Assembly (NCBI RefSeq): GCF_025399795.1
Contig: NZ_JAODTZ010000021.1
Location: 1-64,000 of the forward strand
Source of the DNA: Streptomyces rhizosphaerihabitans
GTDB taxonomy: Bacteria; Actinomycetota; Actinomycetes; Streptomycetales; Streptomycetaceae
Length of the DNA stretch: 64,000 bases
Direction of reading: 5' to 3'
Positions 1 to 8,047 of the stretch are shown here, piece after piece. Within the stretch, counting starts at the first letter, position 1; every line of letters starts with the position of its first letter. A model generated the notes under the pieces. That model worked only from the letters and a program-made list of their open reading frames with translations. It was not told the origin of the DNA and searched no databases. Made by a program: the position numbers and the translations under genes.

Positions 1-204
1 AACACGCTGGACCTGAATCGCGTCCAGGCTGAGGCCGATACGCGCAACGCGGCTTCTGCCCGCGTGCTGGAGAAGCTCGGCTTCGTGCGTGAGGGGACGT
101 TGCGGGAAGACTGTGTTGTCAACGGCGAGGTCTCTGACTCGTGGGTCTACGGGCTGCTCAGGCGGGAGTGGCGGCCGTCGTCCGAGCCGGCTCCCGCCCG
201 CTGA
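1..204 (+). CDS. GNAT acetyltransferase, C-terminal part
   Basis: Only the last 67 residues lie in the window; the start is upstream. The segment has the hallmark end of a RimJ/RimL-type GNAT domain: an N-A-A-S-x-x-V-L-E-K-L-G-F stretch, which in this fold carries the residue near the acetyl-CoA thiol, then VREGTLRE and a closing strand ending DSWVYGLLRREW. Such proteins transfer acetyl groups from acetyl-CoA to protein N-termini or small amines. The substrate cannot be told from this fragment. The stop codon is TGA and is followed by more than 500 bases without a convincing gene. Confidence 0.85.
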   Translation, partial: NTLDLNRVQAEADTRNAASARVLEKLGFVREGTLREDCVVNGEVSDSWVYGLLRREWRPSSEPAPAR

Positions 205-710
205 ATCCCATCGCCCGGCACCTGGTATCGACGCCCCGAACCACTGATCACTGCGCCTCATCCAAACTCAACGACGAACCGGATAAAAGCTCACATCTCG
301 CCCTCTCAGAACCGGGGACGAGCCGACGACCGGCAGCATGACGCGGACCCTGCTGAACATCTGCGCCGCCTGTCCAGCACGACGGCGGCACCCATGCCTG
401 CCGCCGCACCGCCGCCCGACTACCGCACGACTGCTGACGTCATCGGCGGCTGTCGCTCTCCTTGCCGGGGCGCAAGGCCTCGGCGCTCGCCCTGGTGCGC
501 ACCTCAGCAGCAGCAGTAAGGGCTGCGTGCACGACTCGGCGGGCGCCGAAGGTGCCCTTGCCGACACGGATTGTCGGGGGCCGGGCCCGGTGCCCGCCAT
601 GAAGCCGCCGAGGACGCCGGGCCGTTGCTGGAAGCGTTCGAGCCGGTTGAGGACGGGGTCCTTCCTTGGCCCGATCTGTCGCGGAGCGCCCAAGCCGGCT
701 CAGGGGATTA
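205..710. other. no recognisable gene; flank of TnpB element
   Basis: Open frames on both strands here are arginine- and proline-rich high-GC shadows with no domain that I recognise. The stretch runs from the end of the GNAT gene to the conserved right boundary of the TnpB element, so it may be neutral spacer or decayed sequence. Confidence 0.5.
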
Positions 711-860
711 TTGACATCCTCCCCCTCTTAAATGAGGGGGATTCCAACCGAGGTGGGTTGGGGTTCACGGACGCTCGACCGTTGTTTGGGCGGTGTCGTC
801 CCTCCGGCACCGGCTGATTGCCGGGGGCGGGGTATCCCGCCCTGTCCTGCCGCGATGTTG
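711..860 (-). ncRNA. candidate omega-RNA (reRNA) / right end of TnpB element
   Basis: TnpB proteins are guided by an RNA transcribed across the 3' end of tnpB and the right end of the element. Here the tnpB stop codon (TAA, 728-730) sits in the loop of a perfect 7-bp stem, CCCCCTC (721-727) with GAGGGGG (734-740), and the strand continues into GGATGTCAA at the presumed boundary near 711. The guide would then be encoded just beyond 711. The 5' limit of the RNA is a guess from family behaviour and the RNA itself is inferred. Confidence 0.4.
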
Positions 861-2044
861 GTTGCTGCGTTGGTGTCCGCGTTGCAGGTGAAGCCGCACA
901 GGGAGCAGACGAACTCGGCTTGGCTCTTGCGCGAGTTCTTGTCGATCCATCCGCAGGCGCTGCATCGCAGGCTGGTGTAGGGGGCGGGGACGTCTTCGAC
1001 CCGGCCGGGGGCCTTGTGTTCGGTGCGCTGGCGCAGCAGGCCCCAGCCCTGGGCGAGGATGGCCCGGTTCAGGCCGGCTTTCTGCCTGACCTGCTTGCCG
1101 GGCTGCTCGGTGTTTCCGCCGGCCGAGCGGGTCATGTTCTTGATGTTCAGCTTCTCGAACCGCACCAGGCGGTAGGTGCGGGCCAGCATCGTGCTGGTCT
1201 TCTCGCACCAGTCCTTGCGCCGGTCGGCTTCACGCGCTTTGAGCCTGGCCACCTTGGCGTACGCGGCAGTCTTCCGCTCACTTTTGGGGGCGCGTGCGGC
1301 ACGCCGCTGGTGTTTACGGACCTGCGCGCGTTCCTTCACGGTGAGCTGCGGGCAGTTCAGCTTTTGCCCGTCGGACAGGGCGGCCGTGATGGTCACGCCC
1401 CGGTCGATACCGATGACCTCGCCCCTGCCGGGTGCGGCGACCGGTGCGGGGACGACCGCGAAGGCGATGTGCCAGCGGCCGTTGCGCAAGGTGACGCGGA
1501 ACGTCTTCGCGGCGGGTAGTTCGGGCCGGGTGAGCCGGAAGCGGACCCAGCCGCAGCCGGGCACCTTGACCTGAGCCCACCGGCGGTTGAGCTGGTGCAC
1601 CACCACGGACCGGCCCATGACCTGCCTGCCGGTCTTCGCGTTGAGCTTCGGCGAGCCGTCCTCGGCCAACTCCGCCACCCGGTCGGTGCCGATGACGCGG
1701 AATCCCTCGTGCCGGTACTTCTTACGCCAGGTCGGCTCACCGAACCCGGACGTGAAGCGGGCGTTCTTGGCCTTAGCGAAATCCTTCAGCGCCTGCTGCT
1801 GAACATCCGCATTCCCGCTGCCGAGCCACTCATTGGCGCGCCGGGCCTCAGTGAGCTGCCGGCACTGCTCAGCGAAACCCGGCGCCGGCCTGCGGCCCGG
1901 ATACCAGTGCGCATGCTGCTCGACCGCCAGGTTCCACACGTACCGGGCGTGCGCGCAGTGCAGCAGCATCTGCCGCTCCTGCCGCGGCGTCGGGTACATA
2001 CGGAAACGTGACATTCCGTCACGGTAATGGCTCAATAACGCCAT
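728..2044 (-). CDS. tnpB: TnpB RNA-guided endonuclease
   Basis: A 438-residue protein of the usual TnpB length. The N-terminal helix-turn-helix region reads SRFRMYPTPRQERQ and is followed by HARYVWNLAVEQ. The RuvC-like nuclease core has its three acidic residues: D214 in VIGIDRGVT, E297 in VRFEKLNIKNM and D390 in CNADTNAATNI. A four-cysteine zinc ribbon (RCSACG and CSLCG) lies between the last two, so it looks active. TnpB cuts DNA next to a short target-adjacent motif under omega-RNA guidance and promotes element retention. I start it at ATG 2044 (MALLSHYRDG); ATG 2014 (MSRFRMYPTP) is the other choice. The open frame continues upstream to 2245, but that part is shadow of the opposite strand. 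Confidence 0.92.
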   Translation of the reverse strand: MALLSHYRDGMSRFRMYPTPRQERQMLLHCAHARYVWNLAVEQHAHWYPGRRPAPGFAEQCRQLTEARRANEWLGSGNADVQQQALKDFAKAKNARFTSGFGEPTWRKKYRHEGFRVIGTDRVAELAEDGSPKLNAKTGRQVMGRSVVVHQLNRRWAQVKVPGCGWVRFRLTRPELPAAKTFRVTLRNGRWHIAFAVVPAPVAAPGRGEVIGIDRGVTITAALSDGQKLNCPQLTVKERAQVRKHQRRAARAPKSERKTAAYAKVARLKAREADRRKDWCEKTSTMLARTYRLVRFEKLNIKNMTRSAGGNTEQPGKQVRQKAGLNRAILAQGWGLLRQRTEHKAPGRVEDVPAPYTSLRCSACGWIDKNSRKSQAEFVCSLCGFTCNADTNAATNIAAGQGGIPRPRQSAGAGGTTPPKQRSSVREPQPTSVGIPLI

Positions 2045-2053
2045 AACAGCGGA

Positions 2054-2404
2054 ATGCTCAAATTCACGCTTCGCATCCCCAAAGAACTCCACGCCCGGCT
2101 CACCGCTCAAGCGGCCGCCGACCGGCGGCCCCTCAACGCCGAGATCCTGCACCTGCCCGAGATCGCCCTCCACCCCGTCAGGGCGACGACGAATCGCCCC
2201 GACGGCGATTCCTCTACCCCTGCCCCGCTCCGCAGGGGCTCGCATTCACCCCCGGCCCGAAGGCCGGGGCACCCTGCAAGGAAACGAGGTGGTTGTTTCG
2301 GTCCGGGTGCCCAATATGATGTGGGATCCGATCGCGGCCCTGGAGCAACCACCTCGTCGGGGGCCTCAGCGTGGGGGTGGAGTGACGTCAGCAGGCAGCA
2401 GTGA
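2054..2404 (+). CDS. Arc-like ribbon-helix-helix protein, probably altered C-terminus
   Basis: The first 33 or so residues (LKFTLRIPKELHARL, then ADRRPLNAEILHL) match the Arc/MetJ ribbon-helix-helix fold: a beta strand that enters the DNA major groove followed by two helices. Actinobacterial members of this group are usually only 40-60 residues. Here the frame runs on for 116 residues as proline- and arginine-rich sequence that does not look natural, so the C-terminus may have been lost by a frame change. It lies divergently to tnpB with a 9-base gap and overlaps the start of the next gene. It could regulate tnpB or be an interrupted resident gene. Confidence 0.5.
   Translation: MLKFTLRIPKELHARLTAQAAADRRPLNAEILHLPEIALHPVRATTNRPDGDSSTPAPLRRGSHSPPARRPGHPARKRGGCFGPGAQYDVGSDRGPGATTSSGASAWGWSDVSRQQ
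2250..2269. terminator. perfect 8-bp GC hairpin with CGAA loop
   Basis: CCCCGGCC (2250-2257) pairs with GGCCGGGG (2262-2269) around a CGAA tetraloop. It may be a terminator or a subterminal hairpin of an IS605-type element; similar GC stems are common at ends of these elements. No T-tract follows. Confidence 0.45.
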
Positions 2405-4139
2405 CCATCCGCCTGGCCAAGGCCGTGACGAGCGCCTCTCCGGTCCGTTTCCGCCACCGTTACGTCCGCCGGACTCGTCCGGCCGCAACTGGTCCGCGGT
2501 GGCCGACGAGGTCACCGACGCCACCCGGCTGCTGAGCGCGGGCACGTACGTCGATCCCGGCTTCCGGGACGCGGTCGTCCAGGAGCTCCACGTACATCAG
2601 GAGCGCGTCATCGCCCCGTCCGTCGGCTTTGACGCCGTCACGGTCCTGTGGCACGCGTTGCGCGCACGACGCCTGCAGACCCTCTGGGCGGCGGCAACCG
2701 CGGTCCTGTGGGTGGCCGGCCTTCTGCTGGGCGGCGTCTTCTTCGCGCTTTTCACCGTCCCCGCCGCCGTGCTCCTCCTCGCATCGGCTCTCGCCGGGCC
2801 GGCACCCGGGAAGGACCGTGGCCGTCTCGGGAGCCCAGCCCGCCGGACCGGCCGGATACGACGGGTCCTCGCTACGGCGATGAACGTCGTCGGCGGCCTG
2901 CTGTTCGCCGGTTACGCCGCAGTGGCGCTGGCGAAAGTTGCCGTCGACCCAGGAGGCAACGGCGTTCCCGCCTGGTTCGCCCTCGCCGTCCCGATCGCCA
3001 TGGCCGTTTGCGCCGCGGGGTACCAGGCGCAGGTGTCCCGGATCATCGGTGAGGATCTGGGGCCTGCTTCGTTTCGTCCAGTCGGCGTCAGCGGGCTGGA
3101 GGGGCACCCGTGGATGCAGGTGCCGGGACGAGACATCCGGCGTGAACAGCACTCGCCGCTGATCGTCTACCACCCGGATTCTCCCTTCCTCGGCTTCGGC
3201 GCCCCCCATCGGCCCTGGGTCGTGGCAGTCGGACTGGTCCGCAGGCGTCCGGGCCGGCCGTATGCCGAGGACGAGTTCGACGACCGGATGGTCATGGACC
3301 AGGTCCGCGCGCAGGTCGAGCAGCTGCGTGAGCCGGACGGGGGCCGTGCGGGAACGAAACGGAACGTCCTGCGGAGACTGGCGGTCGACGACTGCGTGTT
3401 TCTGCCCGTGACCGGGTTGCCGCACCGCACCGCCGCACCGTACGCCTGGCAGGACTTCCCAGTGCACCGGGACGCCGCCCTCGCCGAGAGTGGCACCCGA
3501 AGGCGGCACTACCTGCGTGTCCAACTGGACTCAGGGGGCGGCGAGAGCGTCCTCACCGTGTTCGTCCGCGCGTATGCGCAGCGCGGTGTGCTGACGCTCG
3601 AATGCGTGCCGTGCGTGCTGCCCCCTGTCCGGTCGGCGTTTCGCGAGGTGGACCGGATCACCAGCACGCGGCGGGGTGAAGCCGCGGTCGTCAAGGCGCT
3701 CCGGGCGATGGGGCAGACGCCGGCTTTCGCGGCACGATCGGTGGTCGATCTGGTCCGCCGGACCGCGGCCGCGTTCCGGGAGTGGACCGCAGGCCACGGT
3801 TCGGCACCGGCTGACGGACCGCACGTTTCGGTACGGGAGCTGGGCAGCGGCGAGAGCGCGTCGCTGTTCCAGGAGATCGACGTCGAGGGCTCGCTGGCGG
3901 CCATCCGAGACCGCGTGCTGGGTGGTGTGACCCAGGCTCTGCGTGAACAGGGTTACGAGACGGACGAGTTCCAAGACGCGCTGGGCAACCTCGCCCGCGG
4001 AGCGGTCTTCCTCGGCGGTCCGATGACCGGCCAAGCCATGGCCACCGGTGCAGGGAGCACCGCGACTCCGCTGGCAGCCGGCCCCCGCTCCCCCGGCCCG
4101 ACGACGAATCCCGACGACGACAGCTGGGAGAGCGACTGA
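2382..4139 (+). CDS. membrane protein of unknown function (first of pair)
   Basis: I place the start at GTG 2382, preceded by GGGGGTGG, giving about 585 residues; the frame is open further upstream without a ribosome site. The order is a soluble N-terminal segment (about residues 1-95), two hydrophobic hairpins between roughly residues 105 and 230 (motifs LWVAGLLLGGVFFALF and FALAVPIAMAVCAAGY), then a long cytoplasmic-looking domain rich in charged residues. No family is recognised. The next gene begins 4 bases after the stop and is also a membrane protein, so the two are almost certainly co-transcribed and probably act together. Confidence 0.75.
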   Translation: MTSAGSSDHPPGQGRDERLSGPFPPPLRPPDSSGRNWSAVADEVTDATRLLSAGTYVDPGFRDAVVQELHVHQERVIAPSVGFDAVTVLWHALRARRLQTLWAAATAVLWVAGLLLGGVFFALFTVPAAVLLLASALAGPAPGKDRGRLGSPARRTGRIRRVLATAMNVVGGLLFAGYAAVALAKVAVDPGGNGVPAWFALAVPIAMAVCAAGYQAQVSRIIGEDLGPASFRPVGVSGLEGHPWMQVPGRDIRREQHSPLIVYHPDSPFLGFGAPHRPWVVAVGLVRRRPGRPYAEDEFDDRMVMDQVRAQVEQLREPDGGRAGTKRNVLRRLAVDDCVFLPVTGLPHRTAAPYAWQDFPVHRDAALAESGTRRRHYLRVQLDSGGGESVLTVFVRAYAQRGVLTLECVPCVLPPVRSAFREVDRITSTRRGEAAVVKALRAMGQTPAFAARSVVDLVRRTAAAFREWTAGHGSAPADGPHVSVRELGSGESASLFQEIDVEGSLAAIRDRVLGGVTQALREQGYETDEFQDALGNLARGAVFLGGPMTGQAMATGAGSTATPLAAGPRSPGPTTNPDDDSWESD

Positions 4140-4143
4140 GCCC

Positions 4144-5208
4144 ATGGGAGACATCGCCAAGGGAGTTCTGGTAGGGGCATGGGGTCTTCTCGTCGGCTGG
4201 ATCCTGCCGACGACGATCAACCTCGCCATCCTGGGTTTCACCGTCTTCCCCAGCGTCGACGACGAGTTCGGCGTAGCCCGGCTGCGGCCCGCCACACCCC
4301 ACGGGGCCACACTGCTGCTGGTCCTGGCCGTGCTGTTCGGGCTGATCCTGTACGCGCTGCAGAACCCCCTCTACCGCATCCTGGAGGGCTACCTCCTGTG
4401 GCCCCCTGCGGCTTACGGCCGGCGATGCAGGCACCATCAGAAGGCGCGTACCGCCCTCGACGACCGGCTGACGCTGCTGCGCCTCGAACGGCAGTCTCGC
4501 GCCGGAACGTTGCGCGAACCGGAAGCACGGACTCTGGCGCGGTTGAGCGGCAGCCCGCACCTGACCCGTTGGCGCGAGGCCGACCGGCGGCGCAGCCTGA
4601 CCCAGCGCGCTCTCCTTCAGGAGCAGCTGGCCCGCTATCCCGTCGACACGGACCAGATCGCCCCCACCCGGCTGGGCAACGCCATCCGCCGGTTCGAGGA
4701 GTACGGCCACGACCGCTACCGCCTCGACACCCAACTGTTGTGGAACGAGCTACAGGCGACCGCCCCGGACCAGGCCTGCCGCCAGGTTGATGCCGCCCGC
4801 ACCAGCGTGGACTTCTTCGTAGCCCTGCTGTACGGGCACGCGGTCCTCGTCGTCCTCGCGTTGGCCGCGCTGACCGCTCCCGATGCCGCCCCCATCCGGC
4901 TCCTGCCGACGGCGGCGGCCGTCACCGTGCTGATCCCGGTCTGGTACCGCTCTGCGGTCGTGGCCACCGACGAATGGGCGACCGCCGTCCGTGCCCTGGT
5001 GAACGTCGGCCGCGGCCCTCTCGCCCACTCCCTCGGCTTCGCTCTCCCCAAGGGCCTCGCCGACGAACGGGCCATGTGGACGATGGTCTCGAAGTTCACC
5101 CGCATCCCCTACGACGACCCCGCCGTCGCCGTGGACCGGTTTCGCAGACAACTGGAGCCGCCCTCCGCGCCGCCCGCCAGTCCTCCCGGGCCGGGCCCCG
5201 CGGACTGA
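4144..5208 (+). CDS. membrane protein of unknown function (second of pair)
   Basis: A 354-residue protein starting MGDIAKGVLVGAWGLLVGW, 4 bases after the preceding gene. Hydrophobic segments occur near residues 5-30 and 60-80 (LLLVLAVLFGLILYAL) and as a pair near 225-270 (GHAVLVVLALAALT, then AVTVLIPVWYRSA). Between them lies a charged helical region, residues about 95-200, with many Arg/Glu pairs that could form a coiled coil. No domain is recognised. The C-terminus is a proline tail. A partner role with the upstream gene is inferred from spacing only. Confidence 0.75.
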   Translation: MGDIAKGVLVGAWGLLVGWILPTTINLAILGFTVFPSVDDEFGVARLRPATPHGATLLLVLAVLFGLILYALQNPLYRILEGYLLWPPAAYGRRCRHHQKARTALDDRLTLLRLERQSRAGTLREPEARTLARLSGSPHLTRWREADRRRSLTQRALLQEQLARYPVDTDQIAPTRLGNAIRRFEEYGHDRYRLDTQLLWNELQATAPDQACRQVDAARTSVDFFVALLYGHAVLVVLALAALTAPDAAPIRLLPTAAAVTVLIPVWYRSAVVATDEWATAVRALVNVGRGPLAHSLGFALPKGLADERAMWTMVSKFTRIPYDDPAVAVDRFRRQLEPPSAPPASPPGPGPAD

Positions 5209-5310
5209 CAATCGGCCCTCCTGGTCACAGGTCGTGCAGGCGCTGCCCCCGACCGCAACCGGTCGCCGCTTACCCGGCCAGCCGCTCCGACCGGACGTCG
5301 AACAACCACC

Positions 5311-5677
5311 GGACGGCCGCTGCCGCCTGCTGTCCCTGGTCGTCACGCCAGGTCAGCGGGCGGACTGCACCCAGTTCAAGGTGGTCCTGGAGAAGATCCG
5401 AGTACCCAGCCCCTGCCAGGGTCGGCTCAACAACCAACCCACAGTGCCTATTAGGCCTACAGCAACGGCCCCATCCGGGAGTACCTGCGCAGGAGGGGCA
5501 TTCGCCACACCATCCCGGAGAAGACCGACAGCCAGGCTGCCCGCCTGCGCAAAGGTTCGCGCGGCGGACGGCCACCCGGGTTCGACGAAGATCGCTACAA
5601 GAAGCGCAACACCATCGAACGAGCGATCAATCGCCTGAAACAGTTCAGGGCGATCGCCACTCGCCATGACAAGCGAG
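5311..5677 (+). pseudogene. IS5-family transposase remnant
   Basis: Two fragments of a DDE transposase of the IS5 group are readable in different frames. The first reads LSLVVTPGQRADCTQFK and VLEKIRV (about 5311-5420). The second reads SNGPIREYLRRRGIRHTIP and then RYKKRNTIERAINRLKQFR (about 5455-5677). The joining region is scrambled, the N-terminal third and the C-terminus are missing and no terminal repeats are visible, so the copy is dead. It abuts and overlaps the 3' end of the enoyl-CoA-hydratase-type gene on the other strand, which suggests that it altered that gene's last residues. Confidence 0.85.
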
Positions 5678-6730
5678 CCCGAGTTCACGCTCGCCCAGGG
5701 AGGCGAAGAAGCGCTCGACGTCGGCGTCGGTGACCTCGGCGAGGGTTGCCGGGGACCAGTGCGGGTCGCGGTCCTTGTCGATGATCTGGGCCCGGACACC
5801 CTCCACCAGGTCGGGGGCGGACAGCGCCGCGCAGGAGACGCGGTACTCCTGGTCCAGAACGCGCTCCAGCGAACCGAGCCGCCGGGCGCGGCGCAGGGCG
5901 GCCAGCGTGACCTTCACCGCGGTGGGCGAGTTGCCGAGGAGGATCTCCGCCGTCTCCTTCGCCGCCGGGTCGCCGACCGCGAGCAGTCGCTGGACGATCT
6001 CCTCGACCGTGTCGGCCGTGTAGCAGGCGTCGATCCACTCCCGCCGCTCCGCCAGCTCACCCCGGGGCGCCGGCTGCGCATGGCGGGCCAGAGCCTCTCG
6101 CACGGGAAGGTCCGCGAGGTCCGAAACGAACTGCCGGAGCGACGGGGACGGCAGGTAGTGGTCGGCGAGTCCGCACAGCAGAGCGTCGCCGGCACCGACC
6201 GAGGCACCCGTCAGGGCGAGGTGCGTACCCAGTTCGCCCGGGGCGAGGGCGAGCAGATGGGTGCCGCCGATGTCGGGGACGAAGCCGATGCCGGTCTCGG
6301 GCATGGCGACGCGTGAGCGCTCGGTGACGACCCGGACGCTGCCGTGCGCGGAAATACCGACGCCGCCGCCCATGACGATGCCGTCCATGACCGCGACGTA
6401 CGGCTTGGGGTAGCGGGCGATACGGGCGTTGAGGTGGTACTCGTCGCGCCAGAAAGCGGCGGACGCGGTGCCGTCCCCGTCGCGCGCGTCGTCGTGGACG
6501 ACGCGGATGTCGCCACCCGCGCACAGTCCGCGTTCGCCGGCGCCGGTGATGACGACGGTCTCGACGGCCGGGTCGTGTTCCCAGGCGGTGAGCGCCCGGT
6601 CGATCCGGCGCACCATTTCGTGGTTCAGGGCGTTCAGCGCCCTCGGCCGGTTCAGAGTGAGATGAGCGGCCCGTCCGTCGGTGTGCAGCAGGACGGATTC
6701 CTCGGCTCCGGGTGCCTCGGTGCCGTTCAT
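5645..6730 (-). CDS. 3-hydroxyisobutyryl-CoA hydrolase-like crotonase
   Basis: A 361-residue crotonase-fold protein. The oxyanion-hole segments GLCAGGDIRVV and GIVMGGGVGIS are present, and MPETGIGFVPDIGGTHLLA carries the Glu and Asp typical of 3-hydroxyisobutyryl-CoA hydrolases rather than plain enoyl-CoA hydratases; the length of about 350 also fits that subfamily. The reaction is release of 3-hydroxyisobutyrate from its CoA thioester in valine breakdown. Its ATG overlaps the stop of an acyl-CoA-dehydrogenase remnant, the classic neighbour in that pathway. The last ten residues lie over IS5 remnant sequence and may not be original. Confidence 0.88.
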   Translation of the reverse strand: MNGTEAPGAEESVLLHTDGRAAHLTLNRPRALNALNHEMVRRIDRALTAWEHDPAVETVVITGAGERGLCAGGDIRVVHDDARDGDGTASAAFWRDEYHLNARIARYPKPYVAVMDGIVMGGGVGISAHGSVRVVTERSRVAMPETGIGFVPDIGGTHLLALAPGELGTHLALTGASVGAGDALLCGLADHYLPSPSLRQFVSDLADLPVREALARHAQPAPRGELAERREWIDACYTADTVEEIVQRLLAVGDPAAKETAEILLGNSPTAVKVTLAALRRARRLGSLERVLDQEYRVSCAALSAPDLVEGVRAQIIDKDRDPHWSPATLAEVTDADVERFFASLGERELGLACHGEWRSP

Positions 6731-6885
6731 CCGAGAGCCTCCGTCAGGCCGCGGGCCACGGTGACGCGCATGATCTCGTTCGTTCCTTCCGGGGGTCTTT
6801 CGGATTCGCCGGTCACGACGATCTTCCCGATACCGTACTCACCGAGGACCGTGGCCCCTGTACGGGTGCGGAGTGCGGTACGCCA
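6727..6885 (-). pseudogene. acyl-CoA dehydrogenase C-terminal remnant
   Basis: Read on the minus strand the end is EGTNEIMRVTVARGLTEALG followed by TGA, and this TGA overlaps the ATG of the hydrolase gene. The EGTNEIMR block is the conserved end of acyl-CoA dehydrogenases and carries FAD/substrate contacts. Upstream the match fades within about 50 residues (GEYGIGKIVVTGES), so only a stump with internal changes remains. In valine catabolism this would be isobutyryl-CoA dehydrogenase; that assignment is inferred from the neighbour. Confidence 0.8.
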
Positions 6886-6948
6886 CCGGATACCCCGGAT
6901 CGGCGGCGAGCCGCTTCATCGGGACGCTCGGCCGAACGGCCTGTCCCG

Positions 6949-7473
6949 TCAGACTTCCTCTGCTGGTCCTTCTTCCCCCGGCCGCAACACGTACAGCTGA
7001 GGCAGGTTGACCACGATCGCCTCCTGGGTGCTGCGGGCGATCACGACGACGGCCTCTTCGGCGGGGTCCGGGTTCTCCTCGCGGTGCGGCACGAACGGGG
7101 GTACGAAGATGTAGTCACCGGGTGAGGTGCGCAGGCGTACTTCCTCGGGCTGCGCCCCCGTGTCGTCCAGGAAGACGAACTCCGGGTGTCCGCTCACCAC
7201 ATAGATCGCGGTCTCGGACGCTCCGTGATGGTGGTCCGAGGAGGCGGTGGAGGGGGCGACGTGGGTCTGGCCCATCCACAGCTTCTCGGAGCCGACGGTG
7301 GTGCCGCTGACAGCGGCGAATCTGCGCATGCCTCCGGTCTGCGCCGTGTCGCCGTCGAGGGCGTCGGCGCGGACGTGGTGCAGGCGGGTACGCAGGGGTC
7401 GTACGGACTCCCCTGCGCCGTCCGGGAGATGGGGGTGGAAACCTTCGCCGGGGGTCGTCAACGGCTCGCTCAT
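6949..7473 (-). CDS. cupin-domain protein
   Basis: A 174-residue protein with one cupin barrel. Metal-binding motif 1 reads SSDHHHGASETAIYVVSG (two adjacent metal-type His and the Glu) and motif 2 reads PGDYIFVPPFVPHREEN with the closing His. Cupins of this kind are metal-dependent small-molecule dioxygenases, isomerases or sensors; the substrate is unknown. The ATG is about 9 bases from a predicted -10 box, so the transcript may be nearly leaderless. The promoter resembles that of the sulfur leader peptide at 30126, and the divergent neighbour is an Rrf2 regulator, which suggests membership of the sulfur regulon. Confidence 0.8.
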   Translation of the reverse strand: MSEPLTTPGEGFHPHLPDGAGESVRPLRTRLHHVRADALDGDTAQTGGMRRFAAVSGTTVGSEKLWMGQTHVAPSTASSDHHHGASETAIYVVSGHPEFVFLDDTGAQPEEVRLRTSPGDYIFVPPFVPHREENPDPAEEAVVVIARSTQEAIVVNLPQLYVLRPGEEGPAEEV

Positions 7474-7481
7474 GGACGGGG

Positions 7482-7511
7482 ACGCTAGAGCGGCCCGGAA
7501 AAGGATGTCAA
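7482..7511 (-). promoter_or_regulatory. cupin gene promoter, TTGACA-N18-TAGCGT
   Basis: On the minus strand TTGACA (7511-7506) is followed 18 bases later by TAGCGT (7487-7482). Over 30 positions it shares 24 bases with the promoter in front of the leader peptide at 30126. Just upstream lies GGACACC, also similar to that site. Confidence 0.6.
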
Positions 7512-7612
7512 GAGGTGTCCATTGCGCTTCACCTGCGGCAATGTTCCCGCAATGTAAGTGGGGAACCCGTGGAAGCCCTGTCGGCGCACACCGTGTCGGG
7601 CATCATGGGCGC

Positions 7613-8047
7613 ATGCATATCTCCGCGAAGGCGGACTACGCCACCCGGGCCCTTCTGGAGCTCGCCCGCGAACCTGCCCGCCCGCTCACGTGCGAGGCCA
7701 TGGCCTCGTCGCAGCAGGTCCCGTTCCGGTTCCTGAAGTCCGTGGTGGGCGAGTTGCGCCGATCCGGCCTGGTGCGCAGCCAGCGAGGCTGCGAGGGCGG
7801 GTACTGGCTCGGAAGGCCCGCCGACGAGATCACCCTGCTGGACGTCGTACGCGCCGTGGACGGCGAATTGATCACCTTGCGGGGCGAGTCGCTATCCGGG
7901 CTCGACTACCCGGGTCCCGCGTCCGGACTGCCGGGGGTGTGGCGCCGTATCGAGGCGGACGCGGCGGCCGTTCTGGGCGGGACGACCCTGGCCACGCTGC
8001 TGCCCGCCGAGGTGGGCGAGCCGCTGAACCGCAAGGGAGCCGCGTGA
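7613..8047 (+). CDS. Rrf2-family transcriptional regulator
   Basis: A 144-residue Rrf2 protein that starts MHISAKADYATRALLELA, the standard family opening; the upstream in-frame extension has no such match. The winged helix-turn-helix spans about residues 1-80 and includes FRFLKSVVGELRRSGLV and SQRGCEGGYWLGR. The three-cysteine iron-sulfur cluster motif of IscR/NsrR is absent; one Cys lies in the wing. Non-cluster Rrf2 proteins such as CymR control cysteine metabolism. The gene overlaps the next one by four bases (GTGA) and is divergent from the cupin gene. Control of the adjacent sulfur cluster is inferred from position. Confidence 0.9.
   Translation: MHISAKADYATRALLELAREPARPLTCEAMASSQQVPFRFLKSVVGELRRSGLVRSQRGCEGGYWLGRPADEITLLDVVRAVDGELITLRGESLSGLDYPGPASGLPGVWRRIEADAAAVLGGTTLATLLPAEVGEPLNRKGAA

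Larger units (their letters stand above)
711..2053 (-). mobile_element. IS200/IS605-type TnpB-only element
   Basis: The element carries tnpB without a tnpA transposase. On the minus strand the 3' boundary ends with a GC stem-loop followed by GGAGGATGTCAA, a layout known from right ends of actinobacterial IS605-group elements. The left boundary is not defined by the sequence: an unrelated ribbon-helix-helix ORF starts only 9 bases from the tnpB start, and I see no second matching hairpin that fixes the left end. Such IS1341-like elements need a TnpA in trans to move. Confidence 0.55.

Noticed and set aside
338..817. 159-codon frame near the left end
   Set aside because: Arg/Pro/Cys-rich shadow crossing the TnpB right end; no domain.
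2045..2245. 67-residue N-terminal extension of TnpB
   Set aside because: The family match starts at about 2044; the extension is antisense to the ribbon-helix-helix ORF and has no TnpB-like content.
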